Of a stretch of DNA of 64,000 nucleotides, positions 1 through 13,755 are shown piece by piece. Origin of the DNA: Oenanthe sinensis. Taxonomy: Eukaryota; Streptophyta; Magnoliopsida; Apiales; Apiaceae. The stretch lies in contig CM053796.1 in the NCBI GenBank assembly GCA_028671895.1, positions 37,694,860 to 37,758,859 on the forward strand, given 5' to 3'. Numbering within the stretch: the stretch's first letter is position 1; every line of letters starts with the position of its first letter. Under the pieces are notes generated by a model. It saw nothing but the letters and a program-made list of their open reading frames with translations. It did not search any database and was not told where the DNA came from. The position numbers and the translations under genes are program-made.

Positions 1-1880
1 TGATTACCGATATAAATGGTGTTCTTGATGAAGTGGTTCACAACCTACTCTACAGTTTTTCTTCCTTCATCTCCAATATATTATTCATATACTAATAGTT
101 ACAGTTGCTGACATTAACAACCATAAATATTATCTCTAATTAATACTATTATTCTAATATTTATCTTATTTCCATTTTTTAAACATTCTCAAATTAAAAA
201 AAAATCTCTTAACAAGTCAAATACCATATAATAAATAATAAAACAATTATTTACATTGCCAAAATATTTAATAAAGTTGATCATAAGAATTGAGGATATT
301 ACAATTTATATTTGAACCTCTTGTTGAAACAGGTCAACTATTTGTTTAGCTGGTCATATTATATTCAAGAGATAATTAAGAGTCAAGAGTCAATAAAAAT
401 TGTTTCACATTCTTTCTAATTCTCCAAATTCAAAATTTTAGCAAATATCCTTGAAGTTAATTCTTGAAAATACACTTGTGTAATTGGGTGGCGTCCTGAC
501 TTAATCTGCGGATGATCCATCAAACTCCCGTCATCAAGTAGATGAGCTCATTAAGAACAGTACCTTTAACCCGATCTAGCTTAAAGCGCATTAAAATGTC
601 ATTTTTCAGTACTTGAGATACGTCAATGCGAAAATTGTCGCAGTTGTATATCCATCATCAGGTATACTTTTGCAGTATGTTCTCCCACAAAAGAGACCCT
701 TTTGACTTTAGTAATGACATTCCTACATTAATAGTCCGCGACCAATAACCACCCATTAAAGGTACTCATTGCAAACTCTGTGTCGTAAAAACCTTGTGCC
801 CCAAAACTCTTCTACAGTGACATTTGAATCTAGGAAATATCAGTACCGATGTATATTCGATAAAAGTTCATTAGAATACATGATTTACAATAAATGGAAG
901 TCATATTATGATGAACCATACGGGTATTAGATTATGGATGACAAATCCAGATGGAGCATTTGTAAGGCTAATCTTATACATCCATTTGGCAACTAAAATG
1001 ATATAATTAGACATAGAAAGAGTGGGAAACACTAGGACATTAGAAACAAAAAAAAATCATTATCTTAATTTATCTAGTAAATATAATTATTAACGTATCA
1101 TTTCCTCCTTTTGTCATCATTTTTAACAAATATAATTCTCCAGTCACTTTCAAAAAGCAGTCTTATTTATCATCCTTTTATTATTTCTCAACATTAAGAC
1201 ATCATCGAATATAAGAATTTTTTTCTCTTAAAAATACCATTTTATTAAAATATTTGAAGGAACTTGATAACTGAATATCTTGCTTCTTATTTTTCATAAT
1301 ATTAATGGAATGACATACTAGCTAATTAAAATAACTAATATAATTATGGAGATTAACCTTAACTTGTAGTTTGAAATAGTATAATTCCGTCTTTAAATTA
1401 TTCGATTGGTCAACAATTTTGACGCATAAATAATTGTTAACTTGTTTCATATATTTTTTGATTTTAACTTAGGTTGAAGTTCTTAACTTACAAATTTGAG
1501 ACATGTAATAGATAATTAATTTGTATTTTTATAATAATATATTTTTTAAATAAACTATCATTGAAGCGAGAATGAAAACAGGCGAGGAGCCCAATAGTCT
1601 CCTTGTATTTCTATAATCAATTTTATTGATAATAAATTAGCTGTCATTTGAAAACTATTAACTCGGACAATGTATTGTAGATTTGTGATGTGTGACGAAA
1701 AACAGATTTAGAAAAAAAAAGTTAAGTATCAGATTATTTTTTAGTATACACTTTTACAAGAAAAATTGGAAAAACATTTTTATAATTATATAAAAATTTT
1801 AATAATGAAATTTTGTTAAAATTATTTTAGGAAGAACACATATCTTTTTTATAGTCCCTCGCTAATTTGCACTACTAGCA
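1..1880. other. AT-rich intergenic spacer
   Basis: No open frame, splice-like exon, RNA gene or repeat structure could be recognised here. The sequence is AT-rich with many short stops in all frames and reads as ordinary plant intergenic DNA. Confidence 0.5.
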
Positions 1881-2640
1881 AAATGGATCTGTATCCGAAG
1901 AACCAAACCGAAATTCATGAAACTGAATATGATTTTGTATATGAATTACATAATTGTATATAATATTCAAAAATCAATTTGATCCGAACCGAAAATTACT
2001 TAAACCGAAAATAATCTGAAATATTAGATCAGATAATAACTTGGAACCAATTAAAACTGAATACACAATGATCTAAACCGAATATGACTCAAAATACGAT
2101 ATTAGATTCGATATAAATATGAATTACATCGAATTAGAAAAAAATGAATTGAATTTTAATATAATAGCCATATTTTTATGGGTGTCTATATATTAACCTA
2201 GTTTTTATTCACTAAGTTAATCTATTATTAAGCAAAATTCATATTTAAAATAATTTTATATCACAATTTTGAAATAGCTATATAATCAAAATTTGAAAAA
2301 CTTATATATTTAATAATATGATGATTTTTTTAAGTCAAACAAATTAAAAAAACAAAAGCAGAAAGAAAATGAACAAGTTATTACTTCAACAAACTTATTT
2401 AATGACTTTTATTTCAGTTTTACTATAATTAAAAATTAATCCAAGAATAATCTAGACTGTATTTTTTTAATCAAAATTGATGTGAGCCAAATTTAATCTA
2501 AACCGAACTTAAACCGATTTTAATCCGAAATTCAACCGATTTTAATCCAAACTGGATCCGATCCGATCCGAACACTACTCAAAATATATCATATCCAAAA
2601 GTTGATCCAATCCGAAATTGTCAGGTCTAATCCGCACGGA
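1881..2640. repeat. AACCGA-rich dispersed repeat, copy A
   Basis: The stretch is full of degenerate ATCCGAACCGA / AAACCGAAAATAATC words. A second copy at 23555-24530 shares the same order of landmarks: a TTTTGTATATG block, then CCGAAAATAATC..GAAAT..AGATC, then AACCGAATATGACTC, and a run of ATCCGA words at the end. Shared order rather than mere composition argues for a dispersed repeat family. No terminal repeats or coding potential were found, so the class is unknown. Confidence 0.5.
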
Positions 2641-2730
2641 CATGGAGTGCTTGCAAGTGCAATGTGCTATGGTTCGTATCATGTGTGAAAGTTAAATTTT
2701 TTAAATAAAAATAAGAAAACTAAGAAAGAG

Positions 2731-3654
2731 TATATAGAGCGTGGCAAACAGAGGGTGAATCACAAGAAACTAAGAACTGAAAACAGAGAAAAACAGGGAA
2801 AATATATCACACAGTTTGTGGGGTGGCAACATTGGGTTGGAGAGAGAAAACAGTAAGAATTGCTAGACAAAGAACCATCAAACGTAGAGAAAGAAAGCTT
2901 TTTTCCACCCTCTTCCAGAAAACAATGGTTGAAGAGAGGTTACTCTTATGAGATCATCCTGAAAAGGCAGTCAAGAAATTACAATACATGCAACATATGT
3001 ATTTTCATGATCTTTTTTTATTTTACAAATAAATTTATCCGAGCATCCTTTTCTTTTTTTACCTTTCCTTTGCAACCCTTTTCCAAGAATTGCATGCAAT
3101 TCTTTTCACCTCAAAGGAATTTACAATAATATACAGCAACAACTGGATTATTCCTTTTCTGACTGCCTTTTTTGCCCTTTTTGTGGTACATTCTGTCTCT
3201 CTTTACGTTTTATCTTTTGCTTTTTGTCACATTGCTTGCTCTTGATAATATGTTGATTCTTTTCTATTGTTCCATGAAATATACATGTAATTTATGCTTT
3301 TGTTATGTTTAAATGCACCAGGTTTATGCAATTTTTAATGGAGAAAACAGAGTTGTGACATAAATTTGCGTGATAGGAATCAAAGATGAGGGACCCCAAT
3401 TTTGTCATAATGTTTAGGAGGGATATTTTGTTTTTATTGCTATAAAGTTTAGGTGTAATGCAAGTTTGGTGATGTGTATTTGTTTGTTAATTTATATGAA
3501 TTGGCGGTATTGTTCTTACTGTTGTAAAGCACAGTAGATTATAACTCAGAGCATGGGCTGTATAAGAAAGCTGGCAATTTTCTATAGCAGTGTGTTCAGA
3601 TTTCAGAATCCTGGCTTTTGTCAGATATTATCACTGCCTCGACCATTGTAGTGT
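2731..3654 (+). promoter_or_regulatory. putative TATA box, 5' UTR and leader intron of LRR kinase
   Basis: A TATATAGA box begins at 2731 and would set transcription near 2765. A GTAAGA donor lies at 2852, and a pyrimidine-containing CATTGTAG acceptor ends at 3651, three bases before the first in-frame ATG of the receptor kinase. This suggests a short leader exon and a leader intron of about 800 bp. A small open frame at about 2860-3129 falls inside that intron and is not called a gene. Inferred from signals only. Confidence 0.35.
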
Positions 3655-6600
3655 ATGGTTTTGCGAGCAATGGGGGTTAGATTGAAAACAACTGGAATTC
3701 AACTATCCTCTTTTACATTTTTTGTTCTTCTTTTAAAAATTCAAGGGCACTGCTTCTTGAATTCTGAAGGTATTACTTCTGATTAGCATGTATCTCTGTT
3801 TATGTGTTTGTTTGCTTAAAAGGTCAGTTTTGACATGCTTGGAAATGCAGGATTGGCATTATTAGCTTTTCGTGCAGCAATTGAATTGGACCCACAAGGT
3901 GCTTTTGTGGACTGGAATCCTGATGACTGCAACCCATGCATGTGGTCAGGTGTTCATTGTGTCGACAGTCAAGTGCAAATGCTGTGAGTTTTAATCATAC
4001 TCCATACTAAAGATAGAATTACGTACACTTGTAGCTGATAAAAATGAAATCAATATCTAGATTCTTGAATTGAGAGGATCTATCCTGATTTAAGAGTAAC
4101 TAGACCTGTTTAAAAATATGTAATTGATTCAATCTATATTGCAATTATAGTGATCCATTTGTTGTATGCGCAACAATCATTCTTGTCAAGCGTCAATGTG
4201 AGCAGAGATATGTATTCTGCTTATTCACATGTATCTTCTTTTGTACAAAAGGAATCTCCATGGGCTTTCATTGGAAGGAGTATTGGCACCAGATCTTGGA
4301 AAACTTACTCACCTGCGAATACTGTAAGTATGACTTCATATTTTGGCTTACACAACCAGATTTATTTTATAAGCTTACATTCTATATGGTATCGCAAAAA
4401 CCATATTTATTATCTTGAATTTATCTGGTGCTATGTTTACAAAATTGATTGCTTAGCATCTCGTCCACATGAATTTATTATGGAGTATATCATGTTTGTT
4501 CAAGGGAGATGAATGTGCATGTTTTCTGTTTCCGGGTATTATGCATATAAAGTTGATTTACCTAGGTCAATTGTGAGTTAATTACTTTGTTTATATTAAT
4601 CATATGTTGTACGAGGTCAGTTATGAGTTTCTACAAGATACTTAGAATTATAAGATAATTATTTTTAATTAATATAAATTATTCATTGTGCATACACTGG
4701 TAAACTGAAGTACAAATCCCTCTGCACTGTTCTAATTTTTAAATGCTATATAAACTTCTAAGAATCTTTTGTATTGACAGGGTACTCTCTCAGAACCAAT
4801 TTTATGGCTCTATTCCTGAGGAGTTTGGTGGACTTTCAATGCTGGAGATAATGGACATGAGAAATAATAGTTTAAATGGAACGATACCTACAGAGATAGC
4901 AGGGATGCCTTCACTCAAGTGTTTGTAAGTCCATTATCCGCTGTAATCTTTTTGAATTGTTTAAACCAAGATATGGTATCTTATTTTTATGATATATAAA
5001 ACCTTCAACTTCAATATACCTAAACCAGGTTACTTCATAACAATAAGTTCGAAGGGATAGCTTCTCCACAAAACGGAAATATTGATATGCCTTCTGAATT
5101 GCAATCTGATGGAAGCCATGTATCTGGTGCTGCCGCAGAATATGGTTGTCTAAATAGAAAATTTGGGCACTGGTAAGTTATTTGAATTCTTTAGTCTTTT
5201 GCCTGTATGTCTTGCTAACTTCTTACCCTGCTAACCATTGATGGGAGCTCTTTCGAACCGGGACTTTAAAACCATGTTAAGTAACCAACTTCACCAAAAC
5301 CTTATGTTGTGTTTGGTTGCTATGAATAAAATTGGAGGGAGCAAGATGAAATTTGAAGTACATATATAATGGGTAAATGTTCAAAAAATTTCATTCCTTC
5401 CTCCATACCATTCCTATCAACTTAAACTAGAGCTCAAACCCTCCAACTTGAGAAGTAATGTTTCATTCCCCACTGTGCCCATTTCCTTCAAAATTCTCAT
5501 TATAGAAAATTTGCAATCAAACACAACATTAAAGTTTTAGGAGCAGACTTTAATTGGATCATATTATATTCGACAATGAGAATGTTTTTTCCTATTTCAA
5601 ATTTTATGCCAGTCTTGTTAAGTATGCTATATTTATTCAATCATGTTTCTTATCGGATCTTTATTCATGTTACACTTGTAAACAATCATATTTGAGCTGA
5701 AGCTCTGTAAAATAAAAACATACAAGCACATACATTTTTCTGATAATAAAATAATACTTTAAGTATATCAACCAACCCTTGTAAGATTATGAGAAACTAA
5801 CTAACTAAGTACGCTAATATCGTCTCCTTTTTAACATCTATTGGCATGCTATGGACAGTATCTCAAATATTTAATATTTGTAGGAATTGTCTAATATGCA
5901 GAATGCAATTTTTAAAATTTCTGTGCTAGTGGAAAACTAGGTGCTTTTAAACTACATGTTTACATAGTCATTATTATGTTTTGTGTAGCATCTCGCATTG
6001 TGATATATTATCATTGAAAAAAGCAGAAGCCTTCATGAAATCAGAGTCCCTGTTGAAAGCAGAACTCTTTAGCTCACAGATCAAAGGAACGCTGAATCGT
6101 TATCTCCATATGTTGCTCTCGTAAGAATGTCATTAATTCCTTACATGTTCTTGATCTTTTTCATTTGGATTTTTAAACTATGGGTGATTTATTCACTTGA
6201 GGTTATATGTAGATGGTTTCTGGCTTGAGAAAATAAATTACATAAATTGTACTTTATAGCATATGTACGTACACTTTTTAGCTTTCCGACTGTAACTGCT
6301 TCATCCATTCCCTAGAAAGAATTTTGTTTCACTTTCACCACTACTAAACAAATTATATTAAAAATTAATCTCCTGTGTGACAAATGATAAGAAAAAACAT
6401 TTTTATCTTATTTATATTGTTATTATGTTCTTTTGGTGTTTTTTTTTTGGGGGGGGGGGACAGGGCAAAGATTGCGATGAGTTACTTGAAAGCGCTAATA
6501 TATAAAAATATATCACCTTTTGTCCATTTTTATGCTGCTTAGTTCTTGCATTTTGTTTATGTTAATTTATTATGATGTTTGAAGGTTAAAATCTGAAGAA

Positions 6601-9312
6601 GACTCCTCTTCTGAAAATGCAGAGGATTGCTGTGAGAATCTAACAAGTATGTACAAAATATTTAGTATGTAAAGTGCCTTGAGTAGCTTCTGATTTTACT
6701 TGAGCAGAATTTTTCCACTCAGCAGGTGCTATTGAGCCACATATAACGAGCCTAGTTAACACTGTGCGTCGTAGGCTAGCTGAAGAGTCCACCAATTTAG
6801 CTGCCGCCCCCGCTAGTGGTGCTTCTGCCGAGGAGCACATTATTGCCCTTCCAAGTACTAGAAGTAGTGGTTCTTTTCCCGCTATTCCAAAAATAAAGGT
6901 AAAACCTTCTTTTAGACCTGCTGAATCGCCTCAGGTGCCTCATCATGCTGTTGCTAAAACTTATACGGAGAAAGCAGATGGACATTCTGGAGATAAGTGG
7001 AAATATATAATTGGAGTGTTGGTTGCTATTTTTGTCGTATTAGTGGCTACCGTCATATTCTCTGTCTGCCGTACTCGGGCAGTAAAAAACATAAGACCTT
7101 GGAAATCTGGATTGAGTGGGCAGTTGCGGAAAGCATTTGTGACGGGTAATGTTTTCATATGTACACATCTAACCACACAAATAGTCCTCATATTTAATTT
7201 TACAACAATTTTATTTTCTTTTGAGTTGAACTTCCAAAGACCTTTATAATTATCTTAAGCTGAAGCTCAGCTGGTTTTTGACCTATTACCGAAATATGTT
7301 TTTTCTGACAATGTTAGTGGATAATGCTTGTATCTAATTATTAGGCTGTATAAGCTTATCGTGTTTTCATGTCATTAAGGAAGATGCGTAAAGAGATGTA
7401 TTAATATATCATACACACATTACACGGTAAGAGAAACACACGAAAACTTAACTGAAATTTTCCAATACATACAAACTTTCCAGGAAATCTTGAATTTACA
7501 CAATCTTAGCTGTTCAAGTTACTCCTCTATTTATCTTTGTTAATGCTTACATCTTCTACATACTTTTGGTCTATTGGTCCGTATTGTTGTTTCTGTTAGT
7601 TTATTTTACTTCTAGCTTTTATCATTGATCTCGTAAATATTCATAATCCTTTTAATAGTGATTTATAAAAATTGCTAAGTTGACGTTAACTGTCAACACG
7701 CAATAAAAAGTATTCCATCCCACACTCTCACCCATTTCTTAAGACTTCCCTTTCTTTGATCATTTATATAGGGAGCCATTTAAGTCACTTTTCCTAAACT
7801 TAAAAGGCTAATTAATTTACTGACCAGTATGTCAATTTGCTATTGTTGTAATTTGGAGTAGATGGTCTAGATTTTTTTGTCTCGACTTAAAGATAATGTT
7901 CTATAAATTCAGGTGTTCCTAAGCTAAACCTGCATGAGCTAGAAACAGCCTGTGAGGATTTCAGCAACATAATTGAAACTCACAATTCCTGCACTGTCTA
8001 CAAAGGAATATTATCTAGTGGAGTTGAAATTTGTGTTACCTCAACCTCAATTACTTCTCGCAAACAATGGTCAAAGCGTTCAGAAACAGGATATAGAAAG
8101 CAGGTTAGTTGTTCAAGTATGCATAAAAAAAGTTGTTTATGTATGCATCAAAAACTTTACATAATTTATTTGAGCAGTTAGTTTTATTCTTTAAATGATA
8201 ATTACATGCCTCCTGCTCTATTTGGCATTTCTTTAGATTGGCTCACTCTCACGGATAAATCACAAGAACTTTGTCAACCTTATCGGTTACTGTGAGGAGG
8301 ATCAACCATTTGCACGGATGATGGTATTTGAATTTGCTCCAAATGGGACCCTATTTGAGCATCTGCACAGTAAGTTTTATACAATTTAAGTGATTTTAAT
8401 TGGTAGCTGAATGAGATGTACCGACGTGATACTTATTTTGATGTTTTTATCTCAGTTAAGGAATTAGAACATCTTGATTGGAATGCTAGGGTGAGGATCA
8501 TAATGGGAACAGCTTACTGCCTACAATACATGCATGACCTGAAACCTCCACTACCACATTCCAACCTTAAATCAGAAGCAATTTTTTTAACTGATGATTA
8601 TGCTGCAAAAGTATGCCTCTTTTTCAACATTCTTTAATTCAAGAAGCTTTATATTTGGGATTGCATAAATTTTCTTCCACTGAGACACAAGAACATGTAG
8701 TTGCATGAACATTCATAGACATACTCAGATGTTTTCTATTGGTTACACTCTTTTTTGTTTCTCACCTTCCCTCCAGATTGCTGAGATTGGATTTTGGAAT
8801 GAACTTCATTACAAATCAAGGCTGTCTACAGGAAATGAGTCCGGGCATTGTGAGCTACCACCACTCGCAGATATTGAAACAGATGTTTACAATTTTGGAG
8901 TTTTGCTGCTTGAGATAGTATCAGGGAGACTTCCTTATTCAGAAGAGCAAGGGCACCTTGTAAACTGGGTAAATCATAATTACACACAGATCTATATACT
9001 TTTAGAACCCTGTTTATACTTGTAACTGAACATAGTAAACTGATTTTTTAGGCCTCCGAGTACCTGATAGATAGCCGGAAGTTCAACCATATGATTGATC
9101 CGATCTTGAAGTCCTTCAAAGATAATGAACTTGAAGTTATATGCAATGTTGTTCCAGAATGCATCCAGCAAGATCCGAGGAAAAGACCGACTATAAAGGA
9201 AATAATACCGAGGCTGAGAGAAGTTATTAAGGTATCACCTGATGCAGCTACTCCAAGACTCTCTCCCCTTTGGTGGGCTGAGCTAGAGATTTTGTCAGCA
9301 GAAGCAACCTAA
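3655..9312 (+). CDS. LRR receptor-like kinase, MRH1/MDIS1 type, probably inactive kinase
   Basis: Thirteen exons with GT-AG borders fit in phase: 3655-3769, 3851-3983, 4252-4323, 4781-4924, 5029-5172, 5989-6120, 6585-6646, 6726-7145, 7913-8103, 8237-8369, 8456-8610, 8777-8968 and 9052-9312. Together they encode about 717 aa. Visible parts are a signal peptide (about 1-31), an LRR N-terminal cap with DDCNPCMWSGVHC, a few LRRs on exons of 72 or 144 nt, a Ser/Ala/Pro-rich stretch, one membrane helix (about 361-382) and a kinase-like domain from about 408. The kinase is degenerate: the glycine loop reads THNSCTVYKG, the VAVK lysine site reads EICVTSTS, HRDL reads HSNL and DFG is lost. This fits the Arabidopsis LRR-VI group (MRH1, MDIS1), plasma-membrane receptors that probably signal through partners. 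An in-frame ATG at 3670 is an alternative start. No lesion was seen. Family call firm; orthology inferred. Confidence 0.85.
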
Positions 9313-12115
9313 TTTCAGTCTGTCCATGTTGTAACATGCATAATTGGTATATGAAGTACAAAGTTACATAGCTTCCTTCCCTCCCCTTTTTCTATAGAGC
9401 CTATCCATATTTTGTATAAATTTAATTTCTGTATGTTACTACTTCGCGATCTGTAATTAATATCGTTTTCGTATTTCATTTATTGTAGACTTCTACCCTC
9501 CCCTAACATTTTTCTACCTTCTAGCTAAATGTTAGTATACGATATTATACTATTTTCTAAGCATCACTCTCATTGTAAGCACATAAACCTACATTCAAGT
9601 ACATGTAAAACATACATTAACAAATGTGACTGTTGTATATAAGGACGGAAATTATGAAGCAATAGTATCATATATGTGTACATCTGTATATGAATGTATA
9701 TGCAGGGGTTTAGTAGGAGTAATTTCTAACTATGACAGCTTGTTCAGATGTTCTGTATTAAAGAAAGTTTTAAGACGTAAGTGAAAAGATTGTATCACTA
9801 GTACGGACACAAAAGAGTGACAATGTTGTGTTCAGAGAAGAGTTAGTTACATCTTTTTAGTGTCTGTTGATACTCCAACCCTCTAGCATCTTGTTCTTGT
9901 TAACAAGAATAAAATGGTACTCCTTCTATTACAAAATGATAGTCGTCTTAACTTTTGGCACGTATGGAATGAATTTGTATAGTCTTTTAACTAATACTTC
10001 TTGTCATTTATATAGCTTCCAAAACACAATCGCTGAATTAAACTAGTTCTAATAACTCTTTTTCATTGCATTTGTTAAGTTGGAATTCATGAAATGAAGT
10101 GTGTTTTTTTCATTTAATGAACAAACTTTTTCAATTTTCATTCATTTCCCTGTTCATAAACATCTAAACCAGAGTTCAGTTTTACAAATTTAAGAACTCT
10201 CTTTCTCCCTTTTTTACAAATTCATTGCATTCTCTCTTTTTTAACCTAATTTCGTCTTGCATCATATCTTTGACCTTTAATTAATCCACAAATATACATT
10301 TCATTCGGTTAATTCAATTTTTTCCTTCTGCGGTTGGAGAAAGAAAAAAGATGAACTATACAGTATTTGCTATGTATCTTTGGCATGCACAAGTGTTGGT
10401 TAGTGAACGTAAACCCTCCATTCACCATTTGACTGCAGAAGCTAGACAAAAGAAACCGGGTACATACAGAGCGTTTGAGGTCCAGCAACTTTTTCTTTAA
10501 AGAACAACATATGTAGAAACTGCAAGAAATTTCGTAAAAAGTTCAAATCTTTCTGCATATTTGTGTATTAAAAGAAAATGGAAATTGTTTGTTTTACAAT
10601 TCAAGTAGTTCTGTATGGGTGATCCACAGGTATAACTCGTGTACAGGAAGGCTAACATCAGCAATCAAATGCAGATGCTTAGCAGCTGCGTACTCCAGCC
10701 AAACAATCTGACTGGTCAAATTAATCGAGGAGGTACAAAGAGTTATTGCATTTCTTTCATTTTGCATACAATAATCCAATAGCGAGACCCAGTGTTATCC
10801 AACACACTCTCCCAAACTTCGGGCACAATTTTATTTGCATATCAGAAAGTGCTACTACAATGCTAATATGTGTTCTCCAACAATACAAATTGGAAAGTGA
10901 ATGACAGATCTACTGATATCTAAACATTTTCCTAAATAAAAATCCTTGGAAAAAATGTGTTTCAATGGTCTGTTGACTCGCTCTGTATTATCGAGTTATC
11001 TACCTGGCACTTTTAATATCTACTGGATTAAATTGCCACATTCCAGTTAATCTCTACTCAAGTGACCATCTAAAACTCCTCGTGCTCTTCTTGTTATGTC
11101 AACGTTCTCTCAATGAATTACAAATCCTATTTTTTGTACAAAATAGCTCCACAGGAGTTTTGTTCCAGCACATCGATAGTTTTAACTGATTTTGCAAGTA
11201 GTAGCAGTCTTGGAGCTCTATAAATTTATGCGTGAAAGATAATTTTAACAATCCAAGTTATAAAAAATGTTTATATCTAAGGTCTCCAAGGAAGTAATAA
11301 ATGCCATCTACTTGAGTAGCTTTCTTTTTAATTCTGTTGTGCACTTGTGCATTCTCATGGTTACTGCAACAGATAGTGATCCTAGTATTGCATTTAAAAT
11401 TGCACCAAACATATCCTCCATAGAATATGAATGTATTTGTATTGTTTCAGAAGCTGCACTTTCTCAGGACACATACTTGATACTACAATAAGCAGTTGCG
11501 AGATAAAAATATGTGAAATATAGATTTTACCTCAAAACTACATTGATACTGTCGTCTTTGTCAATTTCTGTCATCACTCGTTTTTTTTTATGTGAGCAGC
11601 TAGCTAAATTATATCATACTTTTGTTTCCAACAACAATTGTGAAACCAAAAAACTACGCAACTATGACGGAAGTATATATGTAGCTGATTGACAGTTTTG
11701 CAGTCAAGTAGCTTATTCTTCTGTTCTCAAGCTTTTGTTCCTCTCCCATACTTCTGCTTAAATTTCCTCTCCATGTTCCCTCATAACTCATAAGGATCTA
11801 TAATATATATCATGATGTGTTCTAACAAGCAGCAACCACAGAGATGCAGTATGTATGTTGTGGGTACTAAGGTTAAAACTTCATCACAAAAGAAGAAATT
11901 CAGACGTGCGCCTCACTTATATAGAACAAGTTTAAATTTTCCAGTGCTTTCATTTCTCATGAAACAAAGAAAAGATTACAAGATACACAAATCTGTAGCT
12001 CCAACAGTCCAACTGAGGGACATTAACAGAAACAAAGACAAACATTTATATGTACAAAGTCGCAAATATACAGAACAAGAAGAAGAGAGAAAAGGCCGTA
12101 CCCTTGTGCCTCTCT
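9313..12115. other. spacer and 3' flanks between LRR kinase and CIPK
   Basis: It holds the 3' UTR of the receptor kinase and, at its right end, the probable 3' UTR of the leftward CIPK gene. An AATAAA on the minus strand at 12116-12121 sits immediately after the CIPK stop, probably too close to serve as its poly(A) signal. Short open frames near 10594-10779 (-) and 11267-11491 (+) have no recognisable similarity. Nothing else could be supported. Confidence 0.4.
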
Positions 12116-12123
12116 TTTATTCC

Positions 12124-13524
12124 CTATTCTTTATCTGAAGGCAGCATATATGAAGGTTGAGCAGACTCCGACAGCATAAGATTTTGCAATCGAGGACTTA
12201 ATTCACAATCACAAAACTCTTCATACTCTCTTTTGTCTCCTCCTTTTCTCCTCACCTCTACCACCCTAAGCGATGGTGTTAGTTCAAATACCTCAGCAGC
12301 AACTGTCAATGGCCCCTTAACACTCTCTGCGGAGCCTTCAAAACTCACCCTGCAATCCTTCTTCCTCACTGTAAAACTAACCACCTTCCCAATTTCCTCC
12401 AATCTGGATATAATATTGGACACAGGCGCATTGGACACAAACCTCGAATGCCGCCCTTCCTCCTCAAACAACCCCGACAAATCAAACCCCGACGACATTG
12501 AAATTATATCAAAGGCATTTAAACTAGCTGGTGTAGGCAAGCTCGCAAATCTCCTGCTCTCTATCTCATGTTCCGACTCAGACATAGACGTATCCGAAAA
12601 ATAATCGATCCCATCATCAACATTATCTTCGACGCTACACACCTTATCATCCTCAATATAAAATTTAATATTCTTAAACCCTTTTCTAAACCATGGATTA
12701 TTCATAAGCTCTGGAATTGTCATCCGAGTTTCCGGATTATGATCAAGAAGTCTAGTTAATAAACGAGTCAATTCAGGCGAAAACCATCTAGGACATATAA
12801 ATTGCCCTTTATAAATCTTCCTATACAAAACCATTATATTTTGATCATGAAAAGGTAAATAACCAGCCATCAACACATACAATATTATCCCACAAGACCA
12901 TAAATCAGCCTTAGCAGCATCATAGCCTTTTCGTCCTAAAATCTCAGGTGCAACATAAGCTGGAGTACCACAAAAGGTATGAAATAAACCATCCCCTTGC
13001 ATTTGTTCCGAAATAGCACTAAGTCCAAAATCCGAAACCTTAACATCACCATTATCATCTAACAATATATTTTCAGGCTTAAGGTCCCGATGAAACACAC
13101 CGCGAGAATGACAAAATGCAACGGCTGAGATTAATTGTTGAAAGTATTTCCTAGCATCTTCTTCATTCAATCTTCCTTTAGCTACCTTACTAAAAAGTTC
13201 ACCACCTCTTACATATTCCATGACAAAAAATATTTTAGATTTAGTAGCCATTACCTCATATAATTGTACAATATTGGGATGTCGAACGCGACGTAGGATT
13301 GAAATCTCACGTTTAATGTGGGAGATTAAGCCGCTTTTAAGAATCTTTTCTTTGTCAATGACTTTGATTGCTACATTTTCATTTGTTTGAATGTTACGTG
13401 CATGATAAACTTTCGCAAAGCTGCCATGGCCGAGGAGTTTTCCGATTTCGTAACGGCCTAAAAGAAGCCCCCCGCATAGCTTTCTCGTGGTGATTTTGCG
13501 AGGGGCAATGGCCGTGGCAGCCAT
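12124..13524 (-). CDS. CBL-interacting protein kinase, CIPK12/CIPK19 type
   Basis: An intact, intronless 466-aa serine/threonine kinase of the SnRK3 family, activated by calcium-loaded CBL sensors. The glycine loop is at about 32-37 (GHGSFA), the ATP lysine at K54 (VAIKVI), the catalytic HRDLKPEN at 145-152, DFG at 165-167 and APE at 192-194. The NAF motif, which binds CBL and autoinhibits, is at 336-338 within SLNAFDIISMSSGFDLSGLF. The C-terminal PPI-like segment includes FTVRKKDCRVSFEG and VAAEVFELTPSL. All catalytic residues are present. The tail, as I recall the family, is closest to Arabidopsis CIPK12/CIPK19 of the intronless clade, which also fits its neighbours. The start ATG follows a stretch with no longer in-frame extension. 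Confidence 0.95.
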   Translation of the reverse strand: MAATAIAPRKITTRKLCGGLLLGRYEIGKLLGHGSFAKVYHARNIQTNENVAIKVIDKEKILKSGLISHIKREISILRRVRHPNIVQLYEVMATKSKIFFVMEYVRGGELFSKVAKGRLNEEDARKYFQQLISAVAFCHSRGVFHRDLKPENILLDDNGDVKVSDFGLSAISEQMQGDGLFHTFCGTPAYVAPEILGRKGYDAAKADLWSCGIILYVLMAGYLPFHDQNIMVLYRKIYKGQFICPRWFSPELTRLLTRLLDHNPETRMTIPELMNNPWFRKGFKNIKFYIEDDKVCSVEDNVDDGIDYFSDTSMSESEHEIESRRFASLPTPASLNAFDIISMSSGFDLSGLFEEEGRHSRFVSNAPVSNIISRLEEIGKVVSFTVRKKDCRVSFEGSAESVKGPLTVAAEVFELTPSLRVVEVRRKGGDKREYEEFCDCELSPRLQNLMLSESAQPSYMLPSDKE

Positions 13525-13755
13525 GAGGCCTGAAAATCAAGGCGGGATCAAGAGTTTTAGAAAATTCGAGATTGTATCTATTTATTCACATTTCTATGTT
13601 TAAGTGTTAGATGTTTTTTTTTATATTCCGACATTTGTGTTTGATCTCTTGTTCGGTATTGGTTTTCAATCAGTAAAGTAACGACTTGATAGCCAGCAAA
13701 AGTATACCGGCAATTAAACTAAAAACAAATTCCGTGTTGACCCATGTGGCACATC

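Noticed and set aside
2860..3129. 89-codon open frame upstream of the receptor kinase
   Set aside because: It starts without ATG, lies in the presumed leader intron and has a low-complexity aromatic composition with no family resemblance.
9313..12115. A further protein gene between the first kinase and CIPK
   Set aside because: Short frames on both strands show no conserved motif and no consistent splice chain could be built.
12233..12759. Plus-strand open frames across the CIPK gene
   Set aside because: They are the antisense of a clearly conserved kinase; codon patterns follow the minus-strand gene.
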